From Nemertoderma westbladi (Eukaryota; Xenacoelomorpha; Nemertodermatida; Nemertodermatidae), in assembly GCA_032718475.1 (NCBI GenBank), contig JAUCBJ010006635.1, positions 1 to 64,000 on the forward strand: 64,000 nt of DNA, given 5' to 3'. The position numbers and the translations under genes were made by a program. Positions 1 through 12,189 of the stretch are shown in pieces; position 1 is the stretch's first letter; each line of letters starts with the position of its first letter. The notes beneath the pieces were generated by a model, which saw only the letters and a list, made by a program, of their open reading frames with translations, ran no database searches and was not told where the DNA came from.

Positions 1-510
1 TAAGTCGCAAGTGGTCGGCTTACATATATCATCATAGACTACATAGAGTTTTGGTCTAACATTTACACTCATTTTTAACGGAATAATTTGTTTGCGGTAA
101 AGGTAAATGATACGTACCGCCGTGTCTATTGGTTTGGTTACTTCCGAAACAGATCACTACAGAAATGGATTACAAAAATAGGTTTATCTTACCAAATTCA
201 ATGCAATTTCTTCATTCCATGCTGACTCATATTCGCCGATATTAAATAAATAAAATAATTCTCGTACATATATTAAAAAAAAATATGTAAAAAATGTAAA
301 ATAATTCATTACAAACTAACTGCCTCCACTCTGCGTCCAAACCCACCAGAAAGATATTGTTTTACTATCGAAATATCTATGAATATCTCGGGAACATAAA
401 TATCACAACAGAAAAACTTAACATTGCTTCCATATTCCATTATAAATACTATTAAACCTGCACCCTAAAATACGGCTCACATTATAATATATAACAAAAG
501 TATAACTTAC

Positions 511-1126
511 AATGGGTTGATTTACAATTATTAAGTTCTGGAACTGAAGGTTATTGGATGGAACGAGAAGGAACGTTGGTAACTGGGGAGGTTCGTCTAT
601 ATTCACTTAGAATTTGATCTTCTGTATCGTTGATCAACCTAAAATAATAATATTACAAGCCGATAGTAATTATGGTTTAGTAATAATGACAGTAGGTATC
701 TATGTATGTAAAGATTGATGTTCTGTGTTGGTATCTACGTACATACTGATGGTAAATCTCCGTATGTACTTTATGTACATAGAGACAGCTGGTAGGTCTA
801 AATATGTACGAACAGACAGATAATAGGTCTAGTTATTTATACTGTATAACCTGATTAAGTGTACGGTCACACTGTGACTGGAATGTTGTTGTATGTTTAT
901 GAAGCAACATTAATAATGTTGGTGAAAGATTTAATATAAGATGTTCAGGAGAAAATATATTACTAAAAATGTATCTATTTCTACAAAAATATTTCTGCAC
1001 CTTTGCTACTTTATATGTATAACATAAGGCAACGCAATTAGATTACAAACTTACATTTATTTGTAGATAAATTTTGTCTTTCGTCAGGATCTTTGGAGCT
1101 GAATAAATTGTAGCGATTCTGCGACA
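511..1126 (-). other. Two candidate splice-bounded exons (1055-1126 and 511-638)
   Basis: On the minus strand a 72-bp block (1126 to 1055) lies between an acceptor ending in ATCACAG and a GTAAGT donor. A 128-bp block (638 to 511) lies between a TTATTTTAG acceptor and another GTAAGT donor. The 72-bp block is open in a frame reading SQNRYNLFSSKDPDERQN, and its two leading bases would complete the split codon left by the last visible GLIS exon (ends at 12190). In that frame the second block stops almost at once, so it could be a terminal or untranslated exon. The link to GLIS is inference across 11 kb of transposons. No protein family is recognised. The rest of 1-1625 is AT-rich DNA in which I see nothing else. 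Confidence 0.25.
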
Positions 1127-1629
1127 CTGTGATTAAGTACTCGTAAGGTATACTGACTGACACACAGCCGTTTCACAGCCTTTATATGGTTGGTAACAAC
1201 TGAACTTCACTTCTACAAATATGGGTGTTAACATTTAGTTCACTAATTAATGGGCTGTGTGTTCCAAGGGAGATATTATCTATCGCAAATATCTCTGTAA
1301 TGTAATGTTTGTCATCTTTATACAAGAAAGGGGTGTGTGTACGTAGAAATCGATTATAATTAATTGAAATCCGTGACTATGTTCCACGAATATGACTCAG
1401 GTCATGGGAACCAATAATCTTAACGGAAGTTTCCCATACTGTAAGATAACCAAGGATATAACACCCAGGATATATATTCATCGCCTGTCACCAACATTCA
1501 TGGTATTTGACAATAAATCTCAGCATAAGTCATGTGATGATGTTTAGTGCTGTTCTTAATAGTCTTTTATGTGGATTTCAATTTGATAGAGAATCAATGG
1601 GTGTGGTGAGTTACTGTAACTTTGGCGCT

Positions 1630-2100
1630 CGTCTAGGAAATACTACTACTGCTATCAGAGTGCTGCATTGCAGCTGCATTATATATATTACGTATATTAA
1701 GTATAATTAAGTATAATACTACTTTGATCACCTGACAAAGATCGCAACCCCCCCCCCCCCCCCCCCCCCTAACTTAATATGTTTCCTAGTGATTCTGACA
1801 GTACAGGTACCCCTAAGTCATCAGCAAATTCTAGATCAGTAAGGTAATTTAATGGATTTATTTATTTGTGGCAGTACAGTAGGTGGAGTTACCATCACCC
1901 ATAATCATTATGATGATCTAAGGACATGCGTATAACATAGTCAGTCAATCACAATTACGAATAAAAAGAGTGCAAGTGTGTCACCGTGAAGGACTCCCCA
2001 TAAGACTTCGAATGGATCTGTGTCGCCAACATCAGCAGGAGACACTAATGTGGTGGAACCATCGTACAGTGATCGGATAACTGTAATAATTTCTTCTGGC
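1630..2100 (-). mobile_element. RTE-like LINE fragment, rearranged
   Basis: The segment 1633-1680 is the reverse complement of the 3' tail of the RTE-like LINE at 4.0-6.76 kb (the GCAGCTGCAATGCAGC motif next to a TAG microsatellite). Bases 1785-2100 match its reverse transcriptase in reverse (the region after motif B and the FADD region). The two pieces are separated by a 22-base C tract, so the copy is deleted and rearranged. Not coding. Confidence 0.7.
1748..1769. repeat. Poly-C tract, 22 bases
   Basis: An uninterrupted run of 22 C on the plus strand, inside a LINE fragment. It is one of at least eight G/C homopolymer tracts in an otherwise AT-rich window. Confidence 0.95.
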
Positions 2101-2720
2101 GTCCAGAGAACCCAAACCTCTAGCTGTAGATAAACTGCACAAACAAATAATAGAACAGCTATTCAAATCAATAACACAGACTAAAACAGTACTGTTACTA
2201 CGAAGCCCAAAACCACGAACACCTGAGATAAATAGCCTAAATTTAATCTTAAACAATAAAATAATTGACCAATCAACAGAAATTAAATATCTGGGGGTTA
2301 TTATAGATAATAAAAATCGATACAGTTTGGGGTAGAGCGGGTTGACCACAGATGACTAATGAAATGAATAACAAAAGTTATTACAAGTGAGACCCAGACT
2401 AACATCAAACAAAAGTTGCTACAATTGTATGTTGTATCAAGAATATGATTACCACGCCGGTGACGATAGCGCGAGAATTCCTCCATAATAAAATATCATG
2501 AAAGGAACAGCTACATACAACCCAGCAATAAATGTCTATGACAATATCATTACTAAGACAGATAAAAGGACAACTACCTCTATTAACGAAACTAATGCTG
2601 TATAAAACACTCGTAATGCCCTACCACAATTAAATACAAAATTATGCTCTCCGTATCATATAAAAAAAATACAAGAAAGCACTGGAACTGAACTAAGAAC
2701 TGTTACAAGACTTCCACACT
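2100..2720 (+). mobile_element. Degenerate LINE reverse-transcriptase tail
   Basis: The plus strand reads LRSPKPRTPEINSLNL and then EIKYLGVIIDNK, the conserved block after the reverse-transcriptase palm in R1/Jockey/CR1-type LINEs. A frame-shifted stretch at about 2510-2720 looks like the thumb region. Many stops and an intervening unrelated segment (about 2300-2500) show it is dead. The clade cannot be settled. Confidence 0.6.
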
Positions 2721-2749
2721 TAAACGCCCTATGAGTGTTCCACTCAACA

Positions 2750-2971
2750 GAATATCTTTATTCCAAAATTGTAACATTACTCAACGCCGTTAGTATTAAC
2801 AGCGAATTGTTATTTAGCACTTTCCAACTTTCTAGGACATTACAGCATTGTATTGGCCTGTACATTTAGTATTTTATTTGGTGTTATTGTTTAGGTGGTA
2901 ACCCATGACGGCGTTAAGTAATGTCCACTAAGGGGACATTACTTAACGCCGTCATTGGATACCACGTAAAC
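2750..2971. repeat. MITE-like repeat with a 38-bp-arm hairpin at its end
   Basis: The arms at 2889-2926 and 2934-2971 are near-perfect inverted copies with a 7-base loop, and the inner 21 bp of each arm pair perfectly. The sequence from about 2750 to 2971 recurs inverted and diverged at about 11561-11760, including the motifs AACATTACTCAACG and TGCTGTAATGTC. This suggests a short non-autonomous element family. No coding capacity. Confidence 0.65.
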
Positions 2972-3000
2972 AATAGGTGGAAATTTTCGTGACAGCCAAA

Positions 3001-3395
3001 TAGTCCTACTGCATTACCTACCGGTAGGCGGGGTAGAGCTATTAATAACCACTAGGGCCTAGCTATATTATTATAACATGGCTCCAAACGCCACCATAAA
3101 TATAAGCTAACTTATATATAACATAATTTATGTCATTTTTATATTTATTTTTACAGGAAATAATATAATTTGTGCAGTTTATATCACTTATAATGTATAT
3201 GTGCAATCATTTCGTAATGTTAAAATTTTGGAATAAAACTACATACATACTTGTTGCAAAGTACTTTACAGTGTTCTGATCCTCGTGGCTTTATTTTCAA
3301 TCACTCACTAACGTTCGTTCGTGTAGCAAAGCCACTCTGATCATCACACTGTAAAGTGCTACTTTAGACACAAGTATGTAAATAGTTATTACAGG
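3001..3395. repeat. Long inverted repeat, left arm
   Basis: About 390 bp that recurs in inverted orientation at about 7222-7625. Shared landmarks in order include the TACCGGTA core, GGCTCCAAACGCCACCATAA, TTTTGGAATAAAACTACATA and the block around CACTAACGTTCGTTCGTG. Inside each arm is a smaller inverted pair (GTGTTCTGATCCTCGTGGC against GCCACTCTGATCATCACAC), so each arm may itself be a foldback element. No ORF. The stretch 3400-3980 holds nothing else I can recognise. Confidence 0.75.
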
Positions 3396-3999
3396 TACAT
3401 GTTAGATCTGATTCCTGCATTACACACGGCTTCCTTTTATTGACCAACTAAAAAACACCACATAGCAAATAAATATTAGAACCAAGACAATAAAAATACT
3501 TATGATTCGAAACAAATATGGTTACAATACATTCCTAATATCAGCAGCCAAAATGTATAACTCGCTCTATAACTATAAAAATAACTATAACTCTATGTTA
3601 ATGACTCACTATAGGATATTATTACTATTACTATATTAATATGGATACTATTATGGTACACTTATTGCAATTATCTCCATAAATATAAATAATCTACGAG
3701 ATGGTATAGTAATAATGTAGTTAATTTCCATTTTACTAGTTTGAGATAGTTAGCCCGGTTGGAACATGATCTTTTTAATTTTCAGTTGTGCGGTAATTAA
3801 TTGTTACTGTTTAACCTGCCTACCCGTACTTAATTATTCAGATATAATTACAAACTTCAAAAACAAGAATTAAATCTAACAAATAATCATGATAACGGCT
3901 AAAGGAGTGCTGGGTACGTTCAAATATGCTTATATCTTATCAAGATAGGGACACCATATCGAACTGTTATGTTCAATTGTAGGCCTGGCGTAGGTACAA

Positions 4000-6762
4000 T
4001 ACAACCCCCATTGGAAGGCTGCATTACGATGCATTGGACAAAATAGACCAAATCTCTAACCGCATCATCCGTTGCCACTTCTCATGTTCTGGAAGACTGG
4101 CTAAGAAGTTTCCTAAGGTGGTTCTGATTGTGTGCTACTCTCCAACTAGTGTTGCACCTGTAGAGGAGGTGGAAAATTTCTACCATAATCTACAAGCAGC
4201 TACTGATGGAGTGGATCAGCATGCATTCTTAACATTCCTGGGAGACGTTAATGCAAGTCTGCATCAATCACCTACATCGCCCTGGGTCTATAGCAATAGT
4301 GTTAACCGAAATTCCGTCCATCTTCAGGATTTTATCTCTGGAAATGGATTGTTTTCGTCTGGAACCCAGTTCAAGAAGCGAACCTGAAAGCTATGGACTC
4401 ATAGTGGAACCAGTGGTCACAAGTCCCAGATAGACCATATTCTGTTTCGTAGGAAGTACAGGAGATCTATACAAGACTGTAATGCATTTACACTTCGACC
4501 CTTCTCCAGTGATCACCGTCTTATTGTGGCCAAGATAAGACTTAGTCTGCGTGCTAGCAAAACAACGAAATCTGCCTTGCTGCGGCATGACTGGTCCTCT
4601 CTGTTGCAACAGCCAAGTGTGAGATACAGCTTCACACTACAGCTGAGCAAAAGGTATGAGGTTCTTGCCGGCAGATCACTGCGAGGGCTATACTGCCTTC
4701 ACAGAAGCAGTTAAGTTAGCAGCTGCAGAAACAGTTCCTGTATACCCTCGAAACAGGAAAAGGGCCCCCTGGACTGACAACAAAATCCAGAAGGGCCGAA
4801 ATGACCTATATAAGGCGCAGAAAGAGTCCCGACTCAAACAGACTACAGCGGCCAAGAATGCAGTTAAGGCTGCATCTAGGTCCCTGAACAGGCAGTACTC
4901 TGTTAATCTACAGGAGCTAATAACCAACAGGTTGATGCCATCAATGATGCCGACGACAGCAGGCAATCATCCCAGGCATGGAAATCGATCAACTTGCTTA
5001 CTGGGCGGAAAAGCCAACCAACCACCAAGGTTAACGCTGAATCACCAGCCGATCGCCTTAATGGTTGGAAGGCCCACTTTGAAAAGCTCCTCAATAATGA
5101 GAATCCTGATAACTTTATAGAAGTAAAAGTGTCTGAGTCTGTACTCCCAGATATTCCCATTGGCGATATCTCCTTTGTAGAAGTGAAGGCTGCTGCAAAA
5201 AGCATTAAGACCAATCGTGCCAGTGGAGTAGATGGTGTTCCCCCTGAGGTCTTTAAAATACCTGAGTGTTTAAAGCTCAGCTATCCCATCATAGTAGACA
5301 TGTACCGAACAACAAGAGTCCCGCAAGAAATGAAAACAAATAAGTTGGTGCCAGTTCCCAAGAAGGGCAACCTAACACTCTATGGTTCTTTTCGGGGAAT
5401 CCCATTGATCTCGATTGCTGCAAAGCTATACAATAGAATTCTATTAAATCGCATCAGGGATCCCATTGAGAGACTGCTCCGTGGAAATCAGAATGGGTTC
5501 CGTAAAGGTCGTGGGACCATGGAACCCATTTTGGCACTTATAACGATAATTGAAGTGTTATCAAAAAAGAAAGACAGGCATCTGGCTGTTATCTTTGTTG
5601 ACTTCTTCAAGGCCTTTGATTCAGTCTCCCACTCACGTATGTTCAGCATACTTTCATTATATGGGATTCTTGATGAAATTATTGCAGCAATCAGATCAGT
5701 ATACGATGGTTCGACAACATTTGTGTCTACTGTTGATGGTGACACAGAACCATTCGAAGTGTTATGGGGCGTCCTCCAGGGAGACACACTTGCACCATTC
5801 TTGTTCATAATTGAGGTTGACTATGTTCTACGCATGTCCTTAGATCATCATAATGATGATGGGGTGATGATAACTCCACCTACTGGCTCCAGAAGTTGAG
5901 GAAATCCTGCCAAGTACCTAACTGATCTAGACTTTGCTGATAACTTAGGAGTACTCTCAGAATCACTAGAGGGAGCCCAACGGCTCCTCAGCTCATTAGA
6001 ACATGCTGCTTCTAGTGTTGGTCTTTTTATTAACTCCAGAAAGACCAACATTTTGACAGTTAACTTTGAAAGTTCTCAGCAAGTCTCTGATCGGATGAGC
6101 ATAAGCTCAAAGGATGGTATGCTTGAGCATGTGGACGACTTCTGTTACCTGGGATCATGGATCCGGAAGTCAGGTGAGGACCTTCGAATACGTAAGGGAA
6201 AGGCATGGGCAGCCTTGAATAGGCTTTCCAGGATTTGGAAGTCACCGAGAATTAATCGGAAACTTAAGGTCCGATTATTTAGAGCAGCAGTAGTTCCAGT
6301 ACTCCTCTATGGGAGTCCATGCTGGGCTCTAACTGCTGAGGACACCAAATCTCTGGATGGCACATTCACAAGAATGTTACGCCGGGTTCATTGTGTCAAG
6401 TACAATGCACACATCTCCAACCAGACACTATATAACATTGGAGGTGTCTCATTGGTTCCCCCAAGCTTGACACTAGAACAAAATCGTCTCCGCTTTGCAG
6501 GACATTGCTTTCGCCGTGAGGACCAGCCAGTGCATAATCTTGTACTTTGGCAGCCTCATGGAGTGAATAAGCATGGTGGACAGCCCATGACTTTCTTGAG
6601 ACGCATCTTAAAGGACACTGGTCTTGAAGATGCGGATGATCTAGCAAATGTCATGGGTAATAGGGAGTTGTGGCGGCGCAATTTTGTCGACAAGCCGGCA
6701 CAGCATTCTTAAAAATGCAGCTGCAATGCAGCATGCCGATCCTAGTAGTAGTAGTAGTAGTA
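4000..6762 (+). mobile_element. RTE-like LINE, 5'-truncated copy with endonuclease, RT and (TAG)n tail
   Basis: This is the longest copy of a LINE family present at least six times in the window. An endonuclease part (about 4034-4384) contains LIVCYSPTS and a GDVNA motif. A linker follows (about 4526-4990), then reverse transcriptase (4994-5899 and 5900-6712) with PKKGNLTLYGSFRGI, VDFFKAFDSVS and GVLQGDTLAPF. The C-terminal region has RLRFAGHCFRREDQPVHN. It ends with a GCAGCTGCAATGCAGCATG motif and a TAG microsatellite. Several frameshifts break the ORF, a TGA lies at 5897-5899, and the catalytic FADD reads FADN (about 5935-5946), so this copy is inactive. The exact clade (RTE, RTE-X or relative) is inferred from motif style only. 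Confidence 0.88.
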
Positions 6763-6799
6763 CCACCTGTATCAACCACCATCCGTGAACGGAAATCAA

Positions 6800-6960
6800 A
6801 ATTCAGTAATGGGCAAGTAAAGACGAGGTCATTCCAAATCTGAACTTGAGAGAAACGAAATTGCGACAACTATGGAGAATCGGGAAGCCTGTAAGGATCT
6901 AATTTCCACTGTCCGAGTTCGGACTGTGGTATTAAAATTCTAAATTCTAGTTGTATTAGT
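6800..6960 (+). mobile_element. 3' end fragment of a second RTE-like LINE
   Basis: The plus strand reads ELERNEIATTMENREACKD and then a stop. The same C-terminal end is seen at 52336-52560, where it follows RLRFSGHCWR. It is a different subfamily from the copy at 4.0-6.76 kb, which seems to have landed next to it. From 6960 to 7220 I see nothing recognisable. Confidence 0.55.
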
Positions 6961-7221
6961 AGCACAGTAGCTCTCTTATCCTCCCCTATGCCTGCTCTCC
7001 ATATATGGCCTAATATAAATATATATTAATATTAAAAATATAAAAATATTAAGTAGTTCTTAAATGCCTAAATTACCGCTAACCTTTGTTTATTACCAGG
7101 AAGAGAAAGTAAACGACCTTCTGTGTCCAACTGAATGTAACTCGACCTGTTCCAACCGGAATCTACACCATAATTTATAGGAGTACTCGGTAACCTTGGA
7201 GACGGAGTAGGTAATGTTACC

Positions 7222-7625
7222 AAATGTTCAACTGTACAGTAATAACTATTTACATACTGGTGTGTAAATTAGCCTTTTACAGTGTGATGATCCGGGTGAC
7301 TTTGTTACACGAACGAACGTTAGTGAGTGAGTGAAAATAAAGCCACGAGGATCAGAACACTGTAAAGTAAAGTACTTTGCAACAAGTATGTATGTAGTTT
7401 TATTCCAAAATTTTAACATTACGAAATGATTGTATATGTAATGATAATATAAGTGATAGAAACTGAACAAATTAAATTAGTTGCTGCATAAATAAATGTA
7501 AAAATGACATAAATTTTGTTATAAATAAGTTAGCTTATATTTATGGTGGCGTTTGGAGCCATATTAATAGTTAATAGCTACTGGATATTAATAGCTACCG
7601 GTACGTAATGTAGTAGGTAGTATAA
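7222..7625. repeat. Long inverted repeat, right arm
   Basis: Inverted partner of the arm at about 3001-3395, separated from it by 3.8 kb that includes the RTE-like LINE. Small indels and substitutions separate the arms, so the duplication is not recent. Confidence 0.75.
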
Positions 7626-7846
7626 TCTTTAGAGATAGCCGGCTACAATCATAGTAGCAACCACTCCTGCTCTGCCATCAACAGTTCGAAGCGCTCCACA
7701 ATGAACATCGACCAGAAGTTACAGGAGGTCGCGGGATATAGCAAACAGGCATCCACAATCATTTCACAAGTTACTGCTAAACAACAGTGGGCGTCTCCCG
7801 CCTCTTTCTAAACCATATAAACTAAGTTATCAGTCGTCTACTAAAC

Positions 7847-8766
7847 TTGATAGTACAAAATACTCACCTATGTCCAGTGTCCACTGCCTCATCTGAGAAG
7901 ATACTTACATCCCTTCAAGGGGCGCAATGTTTCCAGCATGCTTCTATCTTCATCAACGGGATTGATAGAAATAATGGTGAAAGTGACATAACTAACTACC
8001 TGGCACTGAGGAATATTAAGGTTTATCGGATCACAATGCGAATAAACAGGAGCACTGACTCATGCAATGCCCGTATAGTTGTAAACTTATCGATGTTGTC
8101 TTATTGTCTAAGAGATCTACACGTCGGCTCAATAACTTTCTCATGAAAAATCTGGTTGCGGACTCTGTAAATAAATGGTCAGGTCAGATAGACTCAAACC
8201 CCCGCAGATTCTGGTCCAACATCACCACTAAGATCCAACACAACTCAACCCCTGAATTGCAGGAGAAACTTTACAGCTATTATCAATCTAAATTTCAAGG
8301 CTCGATCTCATCTGCCACCAAGAGGGATGATACTCTACTTCAGGAAGAACTCACCAACGCATGTAGGAACTCGCCTCTCCCAAATATTTCACCACTGACT
8401 GTAAAGAGCTCTATCCTATCTCTGGCAAGAGGTAAAGCCTGTGACTCACTGTGACTGTGGCTCTTCACTCACAGTCGAGAACCTACTGAACCTAAACCCT
8501 GGACCGTTGTGCAACCTTTTAGCTAATATATATAACCTCTGCATTGAGCTAAAAACTGTTCCCTCTCACTTCGGACATAGTGCCCTCAGTAGTCTATATA
8601 AGGGTAAAGGCAAAGATCCGCGCAAGCCTTCATCCTATAGACCAATCTCATCTATCAACATATTCGCCAAGATCCTTGAACACATTATCCTTGCAAAGTA
8701 CTTATACACCTGCATCACCCATACAAACCAGACTGCATACAAAACGGGTCACGGCACTGTCACGGT
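7847..8766 (+). mobile_element. Degenerate LINE, linker and first RT motifs
   Basis: Two overlapping reading frames give a LINE linker (about 8062-8450) and the start of a reverse transcriptase (8441-8766) with SSLYKGKGKDPRKPSSYRPI and ILEHIILAKYL. The remainder is missing here. A plausible continuation of the same element lies at about 11200-11460 (STDRDALDVFYRKSLRGLL, a LINE C-terminal style block), with a minus-strand LINE between them. Inactive. Confidence 0.65.
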
Positions 8767-8867
8767 AATTTTTGATATTTGATATTTATTTCTTTCTGTT
8801 GGTTACATATACAAATTTTAACAAATACATATTAACAACATTAACCAATAAAATTTAACCAATATTT

Positions 8868-11191
8868 AAAAAAAAAAAAAAACATTTATAGTGTGAGACG
8901 ACCACCACAGAAGACTAATAGATAGGCTAGTGTCGTCTTGCTGTGGTGGCCAGAACCAACAGGGAGGGGGGGGGGGGGGTGCCTGGTCCTTTTGAAATTT
9001 CGAATGTAGGCCTATATTACCGAACACATACACGTATGTATTGTGTAACGTAAATCAAACAGTTTAACAACATTGTGGTTCGCATATATTTTAATTCTGT
9101 TTCAATTTTTATTGGGATTATTAGCTTTATTTTTGTATGATTGAATATTAATATTAAAATTAACGGTAAATGTTATAGCTCTGAAAATAAGTGGTTTTTT
9201 AAGTTTGACGTAAAAGACGATTTTGATTTTTAATTGCGTATTTCTAGTGGCACAGAATTCCAGATCGAGGGTCCTCGAAAACTCACTGATCTCTGTGTGA
9301 GGAAGTTAGGTGACATAGTGGTGTTGAGAAGTTGCCATGGGAAGCGCTGCGGGTAGGGTAGTTGTGGACTGAAGAACGTTTTTGGAATAGTTTACCGAGG
9401 GTGGAATTTGGGCTTATGGTTTTCGAATAAATATCGTACATGAAGGTGCAAACTGATAGTTCATAGAGTTTGTTAAGTGGTAATATATTTAATTGTTTGT
9501 AAATGGGAATTGATGACGATCTGTAGTGTGAAAATGTAATACAGATTAAAAGTTTATTGATTTTTGTACGTAGTGGTTTCAGTGTTGTGGAATGGGTGCT
9601 ACCCCATACCAGGATCCCATAATTAACGTAGGGATGGATCAGTGAAAAGTAGAGGGTTCTGAGTATATGTAGAGGAAATATGTGCCTAAGTTTATAGAAA
9701 ATACCGCTGGATTTATAAATTTTTTTTTTTTGAGTACCTGATTTATATGTGTTTTCCACTTTAGTTTTGAATCTATCCAAATGCCAAATAATTTTGTGTT
9801 GTCTGTCTGTTTGATATCGGTGTTGTTAATTTTAAGTTGTAATCTGTTGTTATCGGTGGTAGTAGGAATAGGAAGGTTAGTAAATATGGTGTACTCAGTT
9901 TTCTTCAGGTTTAGTAATAGTTTATTGTCACGTAACCAGTCGTAGATTTTAGTTAATTCACTGTTTGTACTAGATATTAATGAGTGGATATCACGATGTG
10001 AGTTGAGTAGAGTTGTGTCGTCAGCGAAAAGTGTACTAAGTAAGTTTGTTGCTTTGGGTAAGTCATTAATAAAAATGAGAAATAGTATGGGAGAGAGGAC
10101 CGATCCCTGGGGGACACCACAAATGATAGGTAATAAAGTTGAATTAATGCCGTCAATGGAGACAAATTGTTTGCGATTAGAGAGGAAACTAGAAATAAGT
10201 TGAAGGGGTAGGCCTCTGATACCATAGGTCTCAAGCTTATTAATAAGGATTTTGTGGTCTATGGTATCAAAGGCCTTTTTAAGGTCAATGTATAAGGCGC
10301 ATGTTGAATGATGGCAATCAAACATAGAGTTAATTTTTTCCGTTATAGATAGTAGTGCGTGAGAGGTGGTTGTTTTTGGTCCAAAGCCGTATTGGGATTC
10401 TGTAATTACATGGAGTATTTGTTTAAGTAGGATTGTAATTGTTCATTAATTAATTGTTCTAGAATTTTGCTTAGTACTGGTAGTAATGATATAGGACGGT
10501 AATTATTCGGGTCTGTAGGATCGTCTGATTTGAATAGTGGTATAACTTTAGCAATTTTTAATGAATCGGGAAAAAAGCCGTACTTTATTGAAAGGTTGAA
10601 TAAGTAGCACAGGTGTTGGGAAAGTGGTTTGGCAGCAAGTCGGAGTAGTTTGGTGGGGAACGGATCGTTAGAACTGCAGTTTAATTTGAGGTTGAGAATT
10701 CGGTATTATAATTCTATTGGAGATGTTTTTGTTAATGTAAAAGAGTTCACTCTAGTATTTGAAATATGGCGTCGGGGGGATCGGGGTGTGCAAGTCGGAA
10801 AGGTACTTTGGAGTTTAGTTCCAATGGTTGAAAAGTGTTCGTTGAATATTTCTGTAATTTGAGTTGGGTCTGATACAATTTGTGCGGAGGTATTCATTTT
10901 TATAATAAGTTTTTTGGTTGATGATTTAGAAGTTGTTTTGTGGAGTACAGTATTAATTATCGACAAAGTTTTGCGGGAATTTTTAATGTTGTTATCAAAT
11001 TGTTGCAAATAATTTTTTTTTTCGGCAATTTTTAAGGTTTTTGTGAGATGATTACGATAGTCGGTAAAACATTTACGGTTGGTTTCAGTTCGGTTTTTTA
11101 AATAGTTCCTGTATAATTTGTCTTTAGTTCTGATTGATTTGAGTAGACTTTCAGTGATCCATGCTTTGAGGGGCCGAGTTTTGTCAAACAT
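8868..11191 (-). mobile_element. CR1/L2-like LINE, 5'-truncated
   Basis: On the minus strand a linker (11191-10706) with KAWITESLLKSI and NEHFSTIGTKLQ leads to reverse transcriptase. The RT N-terminal part is at about 10620-10440 (KVIPLFKSDDPTDPNNYRPI), the palm at 10325-9639 with IDLKKAFDTIDHKIL, GVPQGSVLSPILF and FADDTTLL, and the thumb at 9780-9283 (LRTLYFSLIHPYVNYGILVW). The frame changes at least twice, including at a run of A residues near 9725. The endonuclease is absent. The 3' boundary is unclear: a 14-base A run (8868-8882) and a G tract (about 8965-8979) lie in the flanking DNA. It resembles the LINE at 44.4-47.7 kb. Confidence 0.85.
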
Positions 11192-11199
11192 TTCACACT

Positions 11200-11460
11200 A
11201 GAGGCTGGACAACGCGCTGGCTTCCTCCTAAGGTGGTCGGTCTTCTGACTATAGGACTCCCTCGCTGTACCAGCTACCACATATGGATTAAAATTCAATA
11301 TAGGTTCTCTTACCTCCACTGATCGTGACGCTCTTGATGTATTCTACCGCAAATCATTAAGAGGTTTACTAAACCTTGGCCCATATGTTGGGAATTGCAC
11401 TCTTTACCACGTCGCCAATCTTGTGGCCATCTCGATTGCTGCACTTTGGTTGTGTGTCGG
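11200..11460 (+). mobile_element. LINE C-terminal fragment
   Basis: The plus strand reads TSTDRDALDVFYRKSLRGLL and NLGPYVGNCTLYHVANL, typical of the region after the RT in some LINEs. It probably belongs to the element starting at 7847, now split by the minus-strand LINE. From 11460 to 11560 there is a short array of TTTACATGG units. Confidence 0.5.
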
Positions 11461-11560
11461 TACCATCCTGCGCATATTAAACTGTCCTAGTTTACATGGT
11501 CTTACATGGTTTACATGGTTTACATGGTTTACCTAGTCTACAAAACTGTCTTAGTCCTAG

Positions 11561-11760
11561 TTTACATGGTAACCAATGACGCCGTAACTTTACAGCTCGC
11601 CGTCATTGGTTATACATAAACAAGGGACATTACAACACCAATACAATACCAAATGTACTACAGGCCAATAGAATGCTGTAATGTCATCAAAAGTTGTAAA
11701 GTGCTAAATAACAACTCACTGTTAATACTAATGACGTTGAGTAATGTTACAATTTTGGAA
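11561..11760. repeat. Inverted diverged copy of the repeat at 2750-2971
   Basis: Shares the GACGCCGTAA and GCCGTCATTGGTTA inverted pair, the TAGAATGCTGTAATGTC block and the AATGTTACAATTTTGG end with the repeat at 2750-2971, in reverse order. From 11770 to 12189 I see no supported feature. Confidence 0.6.
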
Positions 11761-12189
11761 AAAATGCTGTTTATGTGTGTATGTTTGGTTGGTAGCCTAG
11801 CAACCAACCTATCAGCTGGTGATAGTCTAACTGTTTGGTGGGGGGATATTTTTCTATATATTTATACCAATATTGTATGTTTTACATGTTAAAAAAACTT
11901 CGAATAAAAAGAAACACCATCTAATTCATATATATATATCGTTGCTTTAAGACATGCTGTATTACCTGGTGAAGTTTTGAAATTTTATCCAATGGGAAGT
12001 GATGATTATTACGTGGTAAAGTGAAATCCGACATTCCTATTGGGCAATATCTTACTGCAGAAAGGTCATCATATATCTTTCGATATCTTTTGTAGGCTCT
12101 TTGACTTAGGGCCTTATCCTTATGACACTTAAGCTACGATATTCAATATAAACAAACATATACAAACAGAATATAATAATATGTCTTAC

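Noticed and set aside
7246-7470. Minus-strand 74-codon frame
   Set aside because: It lies entirely in the right arm of the long inverted repeat and has no recognisable domain.
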